DNA of 64,000 bases from Tubulanus polymorphus (taxonomy: Eukaryota; Nemertea; Palaeonemertea; Tubulaniformes; Tubulanidae). The notes below the pieces were generated by a model, which made no database searches, was not told the origin of the DNA, and saw only the letters and a program-made list of their open reading frames with translations. The stretch lies in NCBI RefSeq assembly GCF_964204645.1, contig NC_134031.1, positions 10,580,501 through 10,644,500 of the forward strand, written 5' to 3'. Position numbers and translations under genes: made by a program. Below are positions 22,343 through 32,990 of the stretch, piece after piece (within the stretch, counting starts at the first letter, position 1; each line of letters starts with the position of its first letter).

Positions 22343-22407
22343 CTATAATAAAATTGATCGTATAATTTTAAATTCGAAGTGTGGGATTTCTTCATTTATC
22401 TACAGTA
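22343..22407 (-). repeat. Penelope-like element terminal inverted repeat, right
   Basis: Reverse complement of 14466-14532. It marks the outer end beyond the RT. Confidence 0.8.
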
Positions 22408-22559
22408 TACACAGATTATAGTGTTTATTCGACAACTAAACTGTACAGTATATTGTAGATACAGATTGTTTCTCATTGAACTAGAATGTTGCTGAAGACG
22501 ACTGATGCCCACACATCAGGTGTAACGCCTAAGTGTAAAATACACCCCGAGCGTATATC

Positions 22560-23990
22560 GATCAATTTATGAAGGCAAGAAAGGAAAAATACAAAACGGC
22601 TTCCAGTGACCTTGGCCTATGACCTACAGGACTCGAAATCTAATCAGTCACTCACGGTCTCTAGGGTACCCCATCCATAAAATTTCACGAAGTTATTTTA
22701 TAGAGTTTATGAATTTAGAGCCAGAAATGAAAAATAGAAAACAGCTCCTGGTGACCTTTGATCCACAGGATCCGAAATGTAATCAGTGACTCTGTCACCC
22801 TGATATAAGTTGCATATTTCATAATCATATATATCTACAATGACATATCGAATGGTTCCTAATATTTCATATCTTTAACAACATGAAATGCTTAATAATA
22901 ATAATTATAGTACTAATAATGAAATACCACTTATGAATATAGTATCAATATGTGCTTTATCGTAATCAACATGTCAGAATACTCAATATGTATTCAAAGT
23001 AATTAGCTCTAGTCAGTGCTCATCAAAGTAATTAGCTCTAGTCATTGCTCATCATTATCAATCAATCAATCCCATAAACATTTATATAGCGCCTGTTCCA
23101 CTGATGCAGTCTTCACCGGTGCTATAGTGGGTGGTTACTGATACGCCTTTCGAAATCAGAATGTCTTTAAAGTGCTTTTGAATATCTTGATGTCTGTTAT
23201 GCTACGGAGCTCTGGATCAAGGGAGTTCCAAAGGTTCGGTGCGACATGTGAGAATGAACGTCCACCAAATGATTTAAGTCTATATGTGGTTAATTAATTG
23301 TCATTAATTAATTTGTGTCTCTCAAACATGCCACCAGGTGTTAGTTTGTGAGTCCTGATGTCTACAACTTGTCTGACACCACCTAGTTCTCACTTTATAC
23401 TCATGATTCTGTATATAAAGGCTATGTTATGTTATGATAATCATTCTCATTCCGGGATGCAATAAAGATTGTACAAGGTTTAACTGCATTATTGTTCCTG
23501 ATGAATGGAATCCTGTACCGCTGGTGTAAATGCTAGTTCCCCAGCCAGCCTGCCGATACAACAACCAGCCGGTTACAACTCACAGTCTCTAGGATAACCC
23601 ATCCACAAAATGTCACCAAATGATCTTAAACTGTCTATGTGATAGAGCCCGGAAATGAAAAATACATAAAAGCTTCTAGTAACCTTGACATTTGACCAAC
23701 AGGACCAAAAATCTAATCAGTTACCCACGGTCCCTAGGATAACACATCCATAGAATTTCAGTAAGTTATCTTAAACCGTTTATGAGCTAGAGCCCAGAAA
23801 TGAAATTTACAAAATGGCTTCCTTTGACCTTGACCTAAGACCTACAGGATCCAAAATCTAATCAGTTACTAGCGTCATATATTATAGTACAACTGTTGAA
23901 TTTGAAGAAAATCTGTCAAACGGTTTAGGCACGGAAACAACTGCAGACAGATGGACGGAGAGACGATGGAGTGAATACAGTATGCCAACG
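22560..23990. repeat. Diverged tandem-core repeat split by a TATATAGCGCC-type insertion
   Basis: Units with GACCTACAGGAT/ACTC-AAATCTAATCAGT followed by CCATCCA(C/T)AAAATTTCAC recur at about 22615, 22745, 23570, 23690 and 23830. The block ends in GACGGAGAGACGATGGAGTG. At 23050-23400 an unrelated segment starts with CATTTATATAGCGCC, a word common at 3' ends of LINE-type elements. The tandem block resembles the Helentron-like elements elsewhere in the window. Confidence 0.45.
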
Positions 23991-24229
23991 CGTTGTGGGG
24001 GAATTGAAATGTATTTGGGACATGCAATTACATTTTCCCCCATTCTTGGGCCTATTTTTCTTAATTTACAAGATGATATCTACTTTTATTGCATTCATTC
24101 AAAAATCCAAACTGCAACTGTAAGAATTACAGATTAAATCGGCCGATAATGATAACTTAACCAACAAGATGGAAGCCATACACGCACGCACGTACACACA
24201 CACACATGTATAATTGTAAATAAACATAC

Positions 24230-24491
24230 CAATGATTTGTCTGAATGTTCATTGATGCGGATAAGAAGTGACTCAAGAATGGGTCTATGTATCTGTAACT
24301 GTTTATAGACGCGATCTGCCTTCTCCAACAATGAATTGATTGTTGAGATTGTTTTTTTGCGATCATCTTCACTCTCAACGGGATCCACAGCACAACAAGG
24401 GCGAGTGTTTAGTGTGTAATCAAACTTGGCATATTTACAGAATCCGCATGCATTACACAAGAATGGGTCTTTCTCATCATAGTTAATCGCT
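24230..24491 (-). CDS. UBR4: UBR4 exon 12 of window (Cys-rich segment, part 2)
   Basis: 87 codons after one base that completes the split Arg codon from exon 11. It carries INYDEKDPFLCNACGFCKYA and, further on, TRPCCAVDPVESEDDRKK and NSLLEKADRVYKQL. The LCNACGFC and PCC cysteines complete the CxxC clusters of exon 11, which suggests zinc binding. The acceptor is TTTTTCAG; the donor TTG/GTATGT. Strong match to animal UBR4. Confidence 0.97.
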
Positions 24492-24653
24492 CTGAAAAAC
24501 ATAGAAACAAGATTTTCATGCCTGATGTTCTAAGCAAATGGCATGACTAAATTTGACCTGAACAAAACACTACTAAAAATAAGGGGTCCAGAAAACCATC
24601 ATTGAATTACAAACTTAAATGATTGTGCTACAGGCAAATGCAAGGATCTACCA

Positions 24654-24992
24654 GAGGCGCATCTGTTTGAAATGGGATTGCACCAAACCTTTTGGTTTGT
24701 AGGAAAATCGTCTTTGTTCATACTGGTTTACAAACCAGTTTGCATAAACCGGCGTCTTTGTTCAAGTGTAAACCTAAACGGTTTGCGTAAAGCAAGTAAA
24801 CAGCTTTGCGAGCGGTTTGCAACATCAAACTGACTTTTTCAACATGGCCGAATAATGCAATTTCCATGGTCAGCTGACTCAAACCGTTTTTTCGTTCTGT
24901 CGCATTTGTTCACTCTACAGCAAAGCGGTTTATGATGCAATAAACTGATATAAACCGGTTTATACAAACCGATTTAAAAAAAAATGCGCCTC
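24654..24992. mobile_element. MITE, about 340 bp, ends GAGGCGCAT/ATGCGCCTC
   Basis: A perfect 9-bp terminal inverted repeat bounds a segment rich in paired words such as AAACCGGTTT, GGTTTACAAACC and AAACCGTTT, so most of it can fold on itself. No coding capacity, and no clear target duplication. It lies in the intron between exons 12 and 11. Confidence 0.6.
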
Positions 24993-26278
24993 AGGGGCAA
25001 CAATGCCTGATTTCCCTGATTGAATTAAAATTGCAACAGACGGCCTGATTTCACCCCGGAATGATGCCACTCTATACTTTTTCTATCTATTGCCATACTA
25101 TATCATGCTATACTATCTTTTGCCGTACTATATACTGGATCAACGACGCTATGAGACATCTTCAAAAATGATTGCATCTGTAGTTGTAATAATAACATGG
25201 ATAGTAACAAGATCACCACGTAATTTTTGTAGCAGCAAGAATCTAATTAGTGAGCAGTTGATTTTGGGGGAAACCTTGTTTGGAATTCATTGTGAAATCA
25301 GAGCTTCTAAAAATAACGGCTGACTCACTGATGAGGAGTTTATATACAATTAGAGCAAGTTGAATGAGCAGAGGTGAAATAAAAAATATGTACAGTATCA
25401 AATGTGTGGGATAAAATAACATTCTGTCATTTGGAATTTTTCAAACTTATAGAATGGGAAATCTCGCTTCTTCAGTTAAATATCTCAATGTTGCTTTTTC
25501 ATAAGATTCACAGTATGGGTAAAAGACACCAACCTAGCCAACTTGGTTAAATGATTGACTATCAGAAATTTCGAATATTCAAAGCTAATTTAGATAATGG
25601 CGGAAATATATGCCTAATTTCACCTTGCAAGAATTCATCATTGAATGCATAATATGCTCTCAAAAATAGATTTCGAGCAAGTTTGATGTTGGGTTATGCA
25701 AATGCGAAGAAATTAAGACATGACTCAACAAGAGATGGTTTATAATAGGTGACTCATAGAATCACTTCTTCTTCAAATTGATGGTTTCTTCAATTAGTAG
25801 ATCTGTTACATAAGAGTAAAACAATAAAGCCAGTTGGTTAAATAAGCTGCTCTCGAGGCACTGATTTAAAATCCTAGTGATGCCAACTGTAAATTAACGA
25901 TATCTGCTAAGAGTAATTTACAATCATATATTATACTTCGACAAGAGATTTGTTGACAGTAATACTTTAAATCAATTTTTCTTTCAGTCACAATGCACAA
26001 TTAATGCTGAATAAAATCAAATGTAACTCGACAAGGACTGAGTTTCAGTGAGAAATGACTTTATCACAGGTAAAATGATGGTTAAGAAAGCCTGAAAGGA
26101 ACAGCAATTACAAGGTGTCTACCCACACCACGTAAACTTTCAATCAATTTTGAGTTAATTTTGTTTCATGTTAATGACACAATATCAATAGCAGGTTTCA
26201 AACTTTTACATGGCACGGATCGATGTTATTAATTCCAAAGAACTTGTGAAATGCACAGATCATATTTCAAAGACAAAC
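24993..26278. other. UBR4 intron sequence, nothing recognised
   Basis: AT-rich. A 77-codon plus-strand ORF at 25090-25323 has no motif or splice context. No repeat shared with the rest of the window was noticed. Confidence 0.5.
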
Positions 26279-26457
26279 CTGCATTTGTGACACTGGAAAA
26301 CATTTTCACCACAGTTGCTACATACACCAGGATTAGCTGGAACCGAGGCACTGCAACGTGGACAGGAAAGTGTCTCAGCAGATGCTTGGAAATTATCATA
26401 GAAATCTCCATACTCAATCATCAGATTGCAGGCAGTGATTGGTAATGGGAATTCCAC
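26279..26457 (-). CDS. UBR4: UBR4 exon 11 of window (Cys-rich segment, part 1)
   Basis: 59 codons plus two bases, in phase after exon 10. It reads [20 protein letters not shown] and then [20 protein letters not shown], ending in ENVFQCHKC. Three CxxC pairs (CPRC, C-SNC, CHKC) form a zinc-ribbon-like pattern continued by exon 12. The acceptor is CTAG and the donor AG/GTTTGT. This is among the most conserved parts of the protein. Confidence 0.97.
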
Positions 26458-26582
26458 CTAGAAAAAAAATACAACAGCATATTGACCAATTGAAGCTATG
26501 AGTTAAGATTTAAACAGGAGCCCATAAGGCACTAAAATGTAGCTTACAATGCATCATAATCGTAAGTAGCAAAACCCAAAAT

Positions 26583-27290
26583 TAATTGCCCATGGGCAAA
26601 GCGGTTTAACTTGAGAACTGGAGCTTATTTGGAATATTTTATATTCTATTTTATCCTTTTCAGAGAATTATTTTGTAGTCAAACAAGGCCAAAAATATAT
26701 ATTTGTTTATGGTCCATGTCAAAAATCTTGTAGGGTACAGGCAGGTAGGGAAACTATTTTCTATTTTGAAAAAACAATTTTCACAATATAAAAAATATTT
26801 GAATAAAATTCATATGATATCACCAATCAGAGGGTGGCTGAATATTGAATCTTGGCAACCTCTTCCAATGTAAGGCCGGTACCGTAAAAAAATCCCCGCA
26901 TGTAAGTAGATCGTTTTAAACCCTGGATTTTACCACTAAAACATTGACCTTGACTTACACACTGAGCGAGGCAATAGTTTTCTGCTTAGTTTCTTCAGGT
27001 CACAAGAAATTACAATTCATTACAAATTATACCAAACATAGAACACAGTGCTCATTTGCAATAATAGTTTAAATGATTTTTCATGAAAAGCAAATTTTCA
27101 TGTCAAACGTGCTTTTATTTGAACGCCACTTGAAACAATGCACTCTAACACGTGCTAGCAAGCAGCGATACACGTTACAGTATCACTAAAATAGTGTATG
27201 CTGTACAAGCGCGCAAGTCTGAAGGCCATTAGTGAATGTTCGCTTACATTCCAACGACACTTCAATTCAAAAATCCTATTCTAATATTCT
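26583..27290 (+). repeat. R3 dispersed repeat, copy a
   Basis: Starts with ATTGCCCATGGGCAAA (palindromic TTGCCCATGGGCAA). It continues through GTAGTCAAACAAGGCC, AATAAAATTCATATGAT, AGAGGGTGGCTGAATATTG, AGATCGTTTTAAA and GTGAATGTTCGCTTACA. The same order is found at 30768-31690 plus 37753-38640, at 38868-43180, and partly at 48610-48960. This copy stops before the ORF-bearing part. Confidence 0.65.
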
Positions 27291-27503
27291 AATGATTGTG
27301 ATCAATTATTATGACCATGCAATATAATAAAATATATCCACATAATAAAAAATATAATATCAGGCCTAAACCTAGAATTATTTCTTCTGCATTCACACAA
27401 CAGGTGACATGCACACCCGATTGCAAGACAAACAAATAATAAGTCACTTGTTTCTAAAGAGGCAATTATCATTTTTCAATAAATTAAGAATGAATTATCT
27501 TAC

Positions 27504-27564
27504 CTTGACTTCTGTCTGTCCAGCACTTAATGTAACTTTTTTGGCTTTGTGCCACAATCCTGGC
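27504..27564 (-). CDS. UBR4: UBR4 exon 10 of window
   Basis: A 61-bp exon: one base completing Arg, then PGLWHKAKKVTLSAGQTEVK. The acceptor is TTCCAG and the donor AAG/GTAAG. It continues ELKN-R of exon 9 and is followed by VEFPLPI of exon 11, matching the conserved WHKAKKV---GQTEVK block. Confidence 0.95.
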
Positions 27565-28374
27565 CTGGAATATTAAGTAATCTATCAGGTACTATTGAAT
27601 TATCACACATTATATGATGAAAAAAAACTTGAAATTCCATGCTTTTGCTAGCCAGAAGTTACAAAATAATATTCAGGATAAATAAGCGTTCAAATAGCAT
27701 TCAATATCATTTTGCGAGGAGCAGCATGTGCATGAAGAGATTTATTTCAATGAAGTGTAAAATGGACTTGATGTAACTGAGCTATTGACACAGTTTCCCC
27801 TTAACTGAAATCGAATACTTCAATAATTAATGAAAGGAAACTCCAATGGATGATACAACACGTGATTTAAGCACTGCATTTTAAGGAATCACCTGCAATG
27901 AGCGTGCCGGTAGCTTGTTATGCTTGCATAAATTCGGCCAGCTAAGCCATGGCTAAGATGTTTTTACAGGGAATGTATTGGAGGAAACACTTGACATGTG
28001 TAAAGGTGCTGACTTAAGTGAATCGCCCTAAGTCAAACTTGTTGATTTTGATAATGCCAACTCTTGCGCTGCAGATGTGTCTCGGCTAAAAACTCAATTT
28101 TCATCAAATTCATTAATCTCCTTGCTGCTTCCTTACACTGATAAATTTTACCAATATCACTTGGTGCACCGACATCACACCATATGCATCAGTCATACGT
28201 TTGATTTATTGAGATATTTAGGGTTTTCTGTTCACAAAAAACCCTATTGAGATTTGCCTGTTTCTTATCATTATTATTTTATGTCACACTATTTTCACTA
28301 AACGAACATAAGCTTTGTTACCTTGCCACTGTTGCCGATACAATCCGTATGATATCCTTCAGCTAACTTCGATC

Positions 28375-29040
28375 AACAAATACTCCGTGCGTATTTTGAT
28401 AAATCAATGTTATAAAAGCATTGTCGGGCCGTAAACATCGAAAATTGGGCCCCATGCAATGAGGCGACATGTTTTTCTGATTCGTCATCCTGAAATCCAC
28501 CGGCGGCTGCTCGTCACTTTGATTATGAATTCAAGTGTAAATAAATAAATCTATTACCCCAAGACTTCAGCCACGGGTTTCAAACAGTTATTTTTAACAA
28601 TTACCCATTTTCCTCATCAAATCATATTACCGATACACAGGAAATTTACTGCTCTAGATTCTAAAAGCACTGTCGAGCCATAAACATGGATGAATCGACG
28701 TGTGTCTCTACATCGTCGTTCCGGGGATCAGCTGTGAGTTTCTCCGCATCATGAGAATAAAATCAAGTGCAAAAGAATTTATTACTACAAGTGTTTTGGC
28801 CACGGGCTTCTATCAGTTAGTTTAAAAATACCTATTTTCCTTTACCAAATTTACCATGTTTTTACTAGGATAAATCATTAGAGTACCGGTGAGTCGTAGA
28901 CCTAAACAAAACATGCCTAAGGAGATGTAGCAGAGAAAAGCTGTTGTGTCGACCAGTTATCAAAATAAAAGAATATATTACTTCATTCAGCCGTGGGCTT
29001 CAACCATTTATCAATACTCTATATTTCCTACAGTACATAC
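28375..29040. repeat. Three diverged tandem units, period about 200-260 bp
   Basis: The words TTA(C/T)TNC---CAG-C-GGGCTTC, followed by CAGTTA or ATTTATC and then ATTTTCCT, recur near 28555, 28785 and 28980. Each pair is separated by a GCATTGTCGGGCCGTAAACAT-like or GAGTCGTAGACC segment. An unnamed minisatellite-like intronic repeat. Confidence 0.4.
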
Positions 29041-29724
29041 CAATCATTGTCAAATCCACAAGGTATTTACTAAATACAAGTATATAATATACTCTTATCC
29101 GTAAGCTGGACACACGCTTGATATTCGTAGTAAGCGTTCGCTGCGGGGGAAAGGAGGCTGTGTCGCTTGAATTGTTTGTCGAGGCGTATGCAACCATTAG
29201 GCCTAATGGTACTGAGCTTTACAGTCTCAAACAACCACAGTTTAATTCTTGCGTTTATCAATGGACTCATTGGATTGAACTTCAAAACAAAATAGAAATA
29301 AAAATCCGTCAACATTGCTACGATTTACAAAAGATTTCTTTCATCATAATCAGAAAATGAAATTGATTTTCCGAATTGAATACCCCACAGACCTATCCCT
29401 GTTAAATAAGGTGTAGGATTACGATGTTTGGGAGGGTTGAAATTCAATAGACCTAAGAGCAATCGCAGAATCTTTTTCATTCGAATGAAATTTTCTGATC
29501 AGAACATTAAGTTTTTTGTTGGATCAAGTATATTGTGCGATCGAAGCGTTTTTTGTTCCAATCAACAAAATTTTGATGGAACTAAATGGTCTTTTCGTCA
29601 AAATGAGTAATCTTTATTCGAACAAAATAATCGTCTGAATCGAACACAAGGGTATAATCTGAACCTGGGTTTTCTTTGTATCCAATATCCATATCGTGCC
29701 TTTTAGTTTGAAGCCCATCTTCCA
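29041..29724. other. UBR4 intron sequence, nothing recognised
   Basis: Contains short overlapping ORFs on both strands (29070-29360) with no motif. Near 29440-29650 there are several GATCGAA/TTCGAAC-type words. No confident call. Confidence 0.4.
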
Positions 29725-30215
29725 TGTTTCTGACCATGTACGGAACACAGCTTGTTTAGGTCGTTTTGGAAATTTACCCGGTCCGGTACATTTTGGAGTA
29801 CTGTGTAAATCATTTATCAGGACAGTGAAGAGAAGAGGACTTAGGATACCCTTAGTTAGACCAACTTATTACAAGATGAGGCGTTCCGTTGATTTTGGCC
29901 ACCTACTTTCGTTCGGAGAAAACTGCTGAGCCATTTGAGCGACCCATCATTGATACTGTTTCCCAATAGCTTGTTTATAAATGGCTGATGTTGTACCTTA
30001 TCAAATGCTTAGTGTCGAAATCCATAAAGACTAATTAAGGCCTAACAGTCGATTTTCCAGAGTCAAATAAGACCATCTGGTCCAGTCGTCCATGGCTTCA
30101 AGTAGGTATAATTGACTGTTTGTCGACCTTCCTTTTATAAAACTGTGTTGACTGTTGAACAGGATTTTAAGACTGTGCAGAAAACCCATTATTGCTGCTT
30201 TGCAGCTATATTTAT
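29725..30215 (-). pseudogene. LINE reverse transcriptase fragment, copy 2
   Basis: A paralogue of 9995-10590. The minus strand gives LKWLSSFLRT, then ILSPLLFTVLINDLHS, the motif-B region of LINE RTs (QG-ILSPLLF---INDL). Frameshifts and stops separate it from the NKLLG part. It lies between exons 10 and 9. Confidence 0.75.
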
Positions 30216-30303
30216 TTGAGATTGACCCCTACTGACAATGGTAAGCCAACAACTTAATGACTCATCGTACTCAAATAAGTTGTACGAGCGATATTTGACT
30301 TAC

Positions 30304-30497
30304 CGATTTTTAAGTTCCACTACTGCAGCAACAGATCTGTTATTGTAGTAGAAACTGATAGTACGAACCATTTTTGTACGTTTCAGATCACTGATACGCA
30401 ACGTTACCTTGGCGATATTATGACTTCCGATAAGTTTTACTATCTGTGTGGTGGTTGTGAATTTCGAGTCAACTTTAATTGATGTCAGTTTAATGTT
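30304..30497 (-). CDS. UBR4: UBR4 exon 9 of window
   Basis: 64 codons plus two bases, phase 0 start. It reads [20 protein letters not shown], then [20 protein letters not shown] and [20 protein letters not shown]. This is a beta-strand-rich block strongly conserved in UBR4. The acceptor is TTGTAG and the donor CG/GTAAGT. The intron ahead of it (30498-43876) is the longest in the window at 13.4 kb and holds two DIRS copies. Confidence 0.97.
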
Positions 30498-30767
30498 CTA
30501 CAATACAAACATATTTCAATGTTATATAAATTCATATTCAACAATTATTTCTGTTGTTCATTCTGTGTTTCATCAATGGGTTGGCTTCACTTCAATCATA
30601 AGCTCTTGACAAACCTAGGGTTGTAAAAACTTGACAAAAATAACCTGAAATGATAACGTCAGTGAGGCCAACAAATGAAATTTTTTAGTGTAAGTTCAGT
30701 GCTATTGTCTTCCATCATAAATCACCCAGCCGAGCATTTTAGGCATGACTGAATGAATTTGCAAAAT

Positions 30768-31692
30768 AATAAATTGCCCATGGGCAAAGTGTGGTTTACC
30801 TTGAAAGCTAGAGGTTGTTTGGAATAAAGGGCATTGCTTGAAAAATCTTTTTTTTAATTCGTGTTTCAAAGTGCTACAAGTTTATCTTGTATTTCATCTT
30901 TCTTAAAGAATTACTTTGTAGTCAAATAAGACCAAAGATATACATTTTTTACGGTCCACGTCCAAAACTTTGTAGGGTACAGGTAGGCGCGGCAGGAAAA
31001 CTATAATATATTTTGAAAAAATATGTTTCACAATATGAAAAACTATTCAAATAAGGGCATCCCAAAATAATTGTCCGTCTGCCGTAACACCGACTCACCT
31101 TTTCAGGATGAGTCGGTAGGTAGGTAGAAAATTTTTTTTTGCAAAATTTTTGGGCAAAAAAAAACAAATTTTTCACCTTTGGGCTTTTCTACATGGAAAC
31201 AATATCGCAAAAATCATGTAAGTTGTGCACGGGAAATATGTGTAATAACGTAGATTTGAAGAATTATTCTTAAATTATAACTTCGTCCAGACTGTCATCT
31301 CTGTGTTAAAAATGAAACAGTACATTGAATGTGTGCGCGCTTTTACGTTACGAGCTTTAATATAGTCAATATTAGAATTAATGGCAGCTTATTGGAACAC
31401 TGCCAGTTTCCTGGAAAACTTAAATTAGGCCACATGTCAAGGCATGTTTTCACACAATGCTCATACGTCGGCAGTGGGTCGGTCGGTCGGCCGATTTTAT
31501 CAGAAATAAAATTTATTTCAATGAATCCCAGAAAAACGTTTTCACTCGGTACCTTTGAAGACGGGTCGGTCGGGTTACGGCGAACAGACCATTATTTTGG
31601 GATGGCCTAAAATTCATATGATGTCTTATATCAGAGGGTGGCTGAATATTGGGTCTTGGAAACCTCTTCCAATGTTGGCCGCGGAAGCTAAA
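30768..31692 (+). repeat. R3 copy b, left part, carrying a Harbinger-type MITE
   Basis: Starts with AATTGCCCATGGGCAAAG and follows R3 order to GGCCGCGGAAGCTAAA, where DIRS-A copy 2 begins. R3 resumes at 37753 (TAGATCGTTTTAAATCCTGG). The MITE at 31055-31607 interrupts it. Confidence 0.65.
31055..31607. mobile_element. PIF/Harbinger-type MITE, TAA target duplication
   Basis: The terminal inverted repeats are about 45 bp (GGGCATCCCAAAATAAT at the left, GGCCATCCCAAAATAAT read from the right), with TAA on both sides (31052-31054, 31608-31610). R3 copies a and d show the empty site TTCAAATAAAATTCATATGA. A 3-bp TAA duplication and GG-starting ends are Harbinger hallmarks. No transposase. Confidence 0.8.
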
Positions 31693-31857
31693 ATTACAAT
31701 TTTTCGAACTAAAATTTGTATTTCCGAGTAGTACTTACCCTTTCCTATGGTTTTTGCCAATATTTCCTAAATTTGGATTTATCGCCAATGGTTTTTCTAT
31801 ACGACCCGGCCCTGCGGTATTGCATTTAGCCACCGGCGAAATCCGCCATCTTTTTAC
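31693..31857 (-). repeat. DIRS-A copy 2 left terminal repeat
   Basis: Matches 14730-14892 with few differences; the inner part is the inverted complement of 37508-37638. Confidence 0.85.
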
Positions 31858-31914
31858 GTCGTAGCAGACCAAAAAGAAAAAACAGCTATACGGGGCAGGT
31901 GGGCGGGATTCCCA

Positions 31915-32011
31915 CCATAGGAAAGGGTAAGTACTACTCGGAAATACAAATTTTAGTTCCAAAAATTGTAATATTTCTGTCGAGTACTGTACCCTTTCCT
32001 ATGGTTTTTGC
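31915..32011 (-). repeat. DIRS-A copy 2 internal complementary region
   Basis: Complements of the left and right outer ends joined at about 31972, as in copy 1. It lies between the left terminal repeat and the recombinase 3' end. Confidence 0.85.
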
Positions 32012-32270
32012 TAAAATAGTCTAGCACAAGGATGGTGGGAAAGGTAGATAGAAAAACCACCGCTCAAACGCAAGGTAAGAGGGAAAAAGAGAGCACTTAC
32101 TCAAGCACAGAATGGAGCACTGTAGCACAGGGAAGACCGGTTGGCCACAGTGAGTCCGTCCAGCTCAGGGGCCCCCCCCAGAATTTTGCGAAATTAATAC
32201 TTGCAGATATGAGCCCAAACTATGTACAAGGATACACCCCCTGCGATCCTGATAATGCAACATAAATATT

Positions 32271-32990
32271 CTACACTAAAGGGTCCGATCGGAAAGAACG
32301 GACACCTTGAGCCATGACAACAGGACCAAGTGAAGCTAATGAGCCTAACTGGCCTGAAACATCCCGTAAATAAAATGACGTGAATGTCGATGGAGAATTC
32401 CCAAAAGGCGGCCCGACAGACTTCCTCCAACGGAGCACCCGAAAAGGCTGCGCAGGAAGTAGCCATAGACCTCACTTGATGAGAAACCACTCCCTCCGAG
32501 GAAAGATTCTCCTTCAATAAAATGTCCTTGATCAGTGAAGAGACCCATTGGGCCACTGTGTCCCGTGAAATATCACCCTTTAGGTGATCCAGCAGCGGAA
32601 TAAATAACCGCTCCCGTGAACCCCTCCGTGAAGCAGAGCGATCTAAATAGAAACACAACGCCCGCACAGGACATAAAGTCCTGTCCGGGATGCTTGGTTT
32701 CACTCGATGTTTTAGGGCTTCAATTCGCCATTGACGCCCAACCGAGCCTGGTCGTTGGTTCTTTGCCAAAAATTCCGAAGCAGGCCGCAGCGAAACAAAT
32801 TCCTTGGCCCAAAGACAATATGACCTTGTCGGACTGAATGCGCATGAATCTCAGAGCGACGGGCCGAGCAAGCCAAGAACAGCAAAAATACAGTCTTTTT
32901 TTACAAATTTGCAAATGACGCTGCCGAAAGAGGTCAAATGGAGCCTCCATTAACTTCTTCAAAATTACAGACAGATCCCATGGTGGAACT
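32271..32990 (-). pseudogene. DIRS-A copy 2 tyrosine recombinase catalytic part, frameshifted
   Basis: Contains the Arg box region, ERLFIPLLDHLKGDISRDTV, then HQVRSMATSCAAFSG and AAFW. As in copy 1 an extra G at about 32404 moves the FYLRD tyrosine motif out of frame. A further shift near 32940 separates it from the upstream N-terminal half, which is joined to RNase H. Confidence 0.8.

Larger units (their letters stand above)
14466..22407 (-). mobile_element. Penelope-like element interrupted by DIRS-A copy 1
   Basis: The two ends, 14466-14532 and 22343-22407, are inverted copies of each other (ATGAAGAAATCCCACACTTC and complement). Inside, 20549-22300 encodes decayed RT and GIY-YIG regions on the minus strand. 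14533-14729 holds the element's 3' region, with the decayed CTGATAA-T-GGCTGTT...AACAGC motif. The 5.8-kb DIRS splits the element between its GIY-YIG end and its 3' tail, so the DIRS arrived later. Confidence 0.75.

Noticed and set aside
24181-24206. CA/CG-rich run beside exon 12 as a regulatory element
   Set aside because: A short dinucleotide-type run just past the donor; nothing beyond simple-sequence DNA can be supported.
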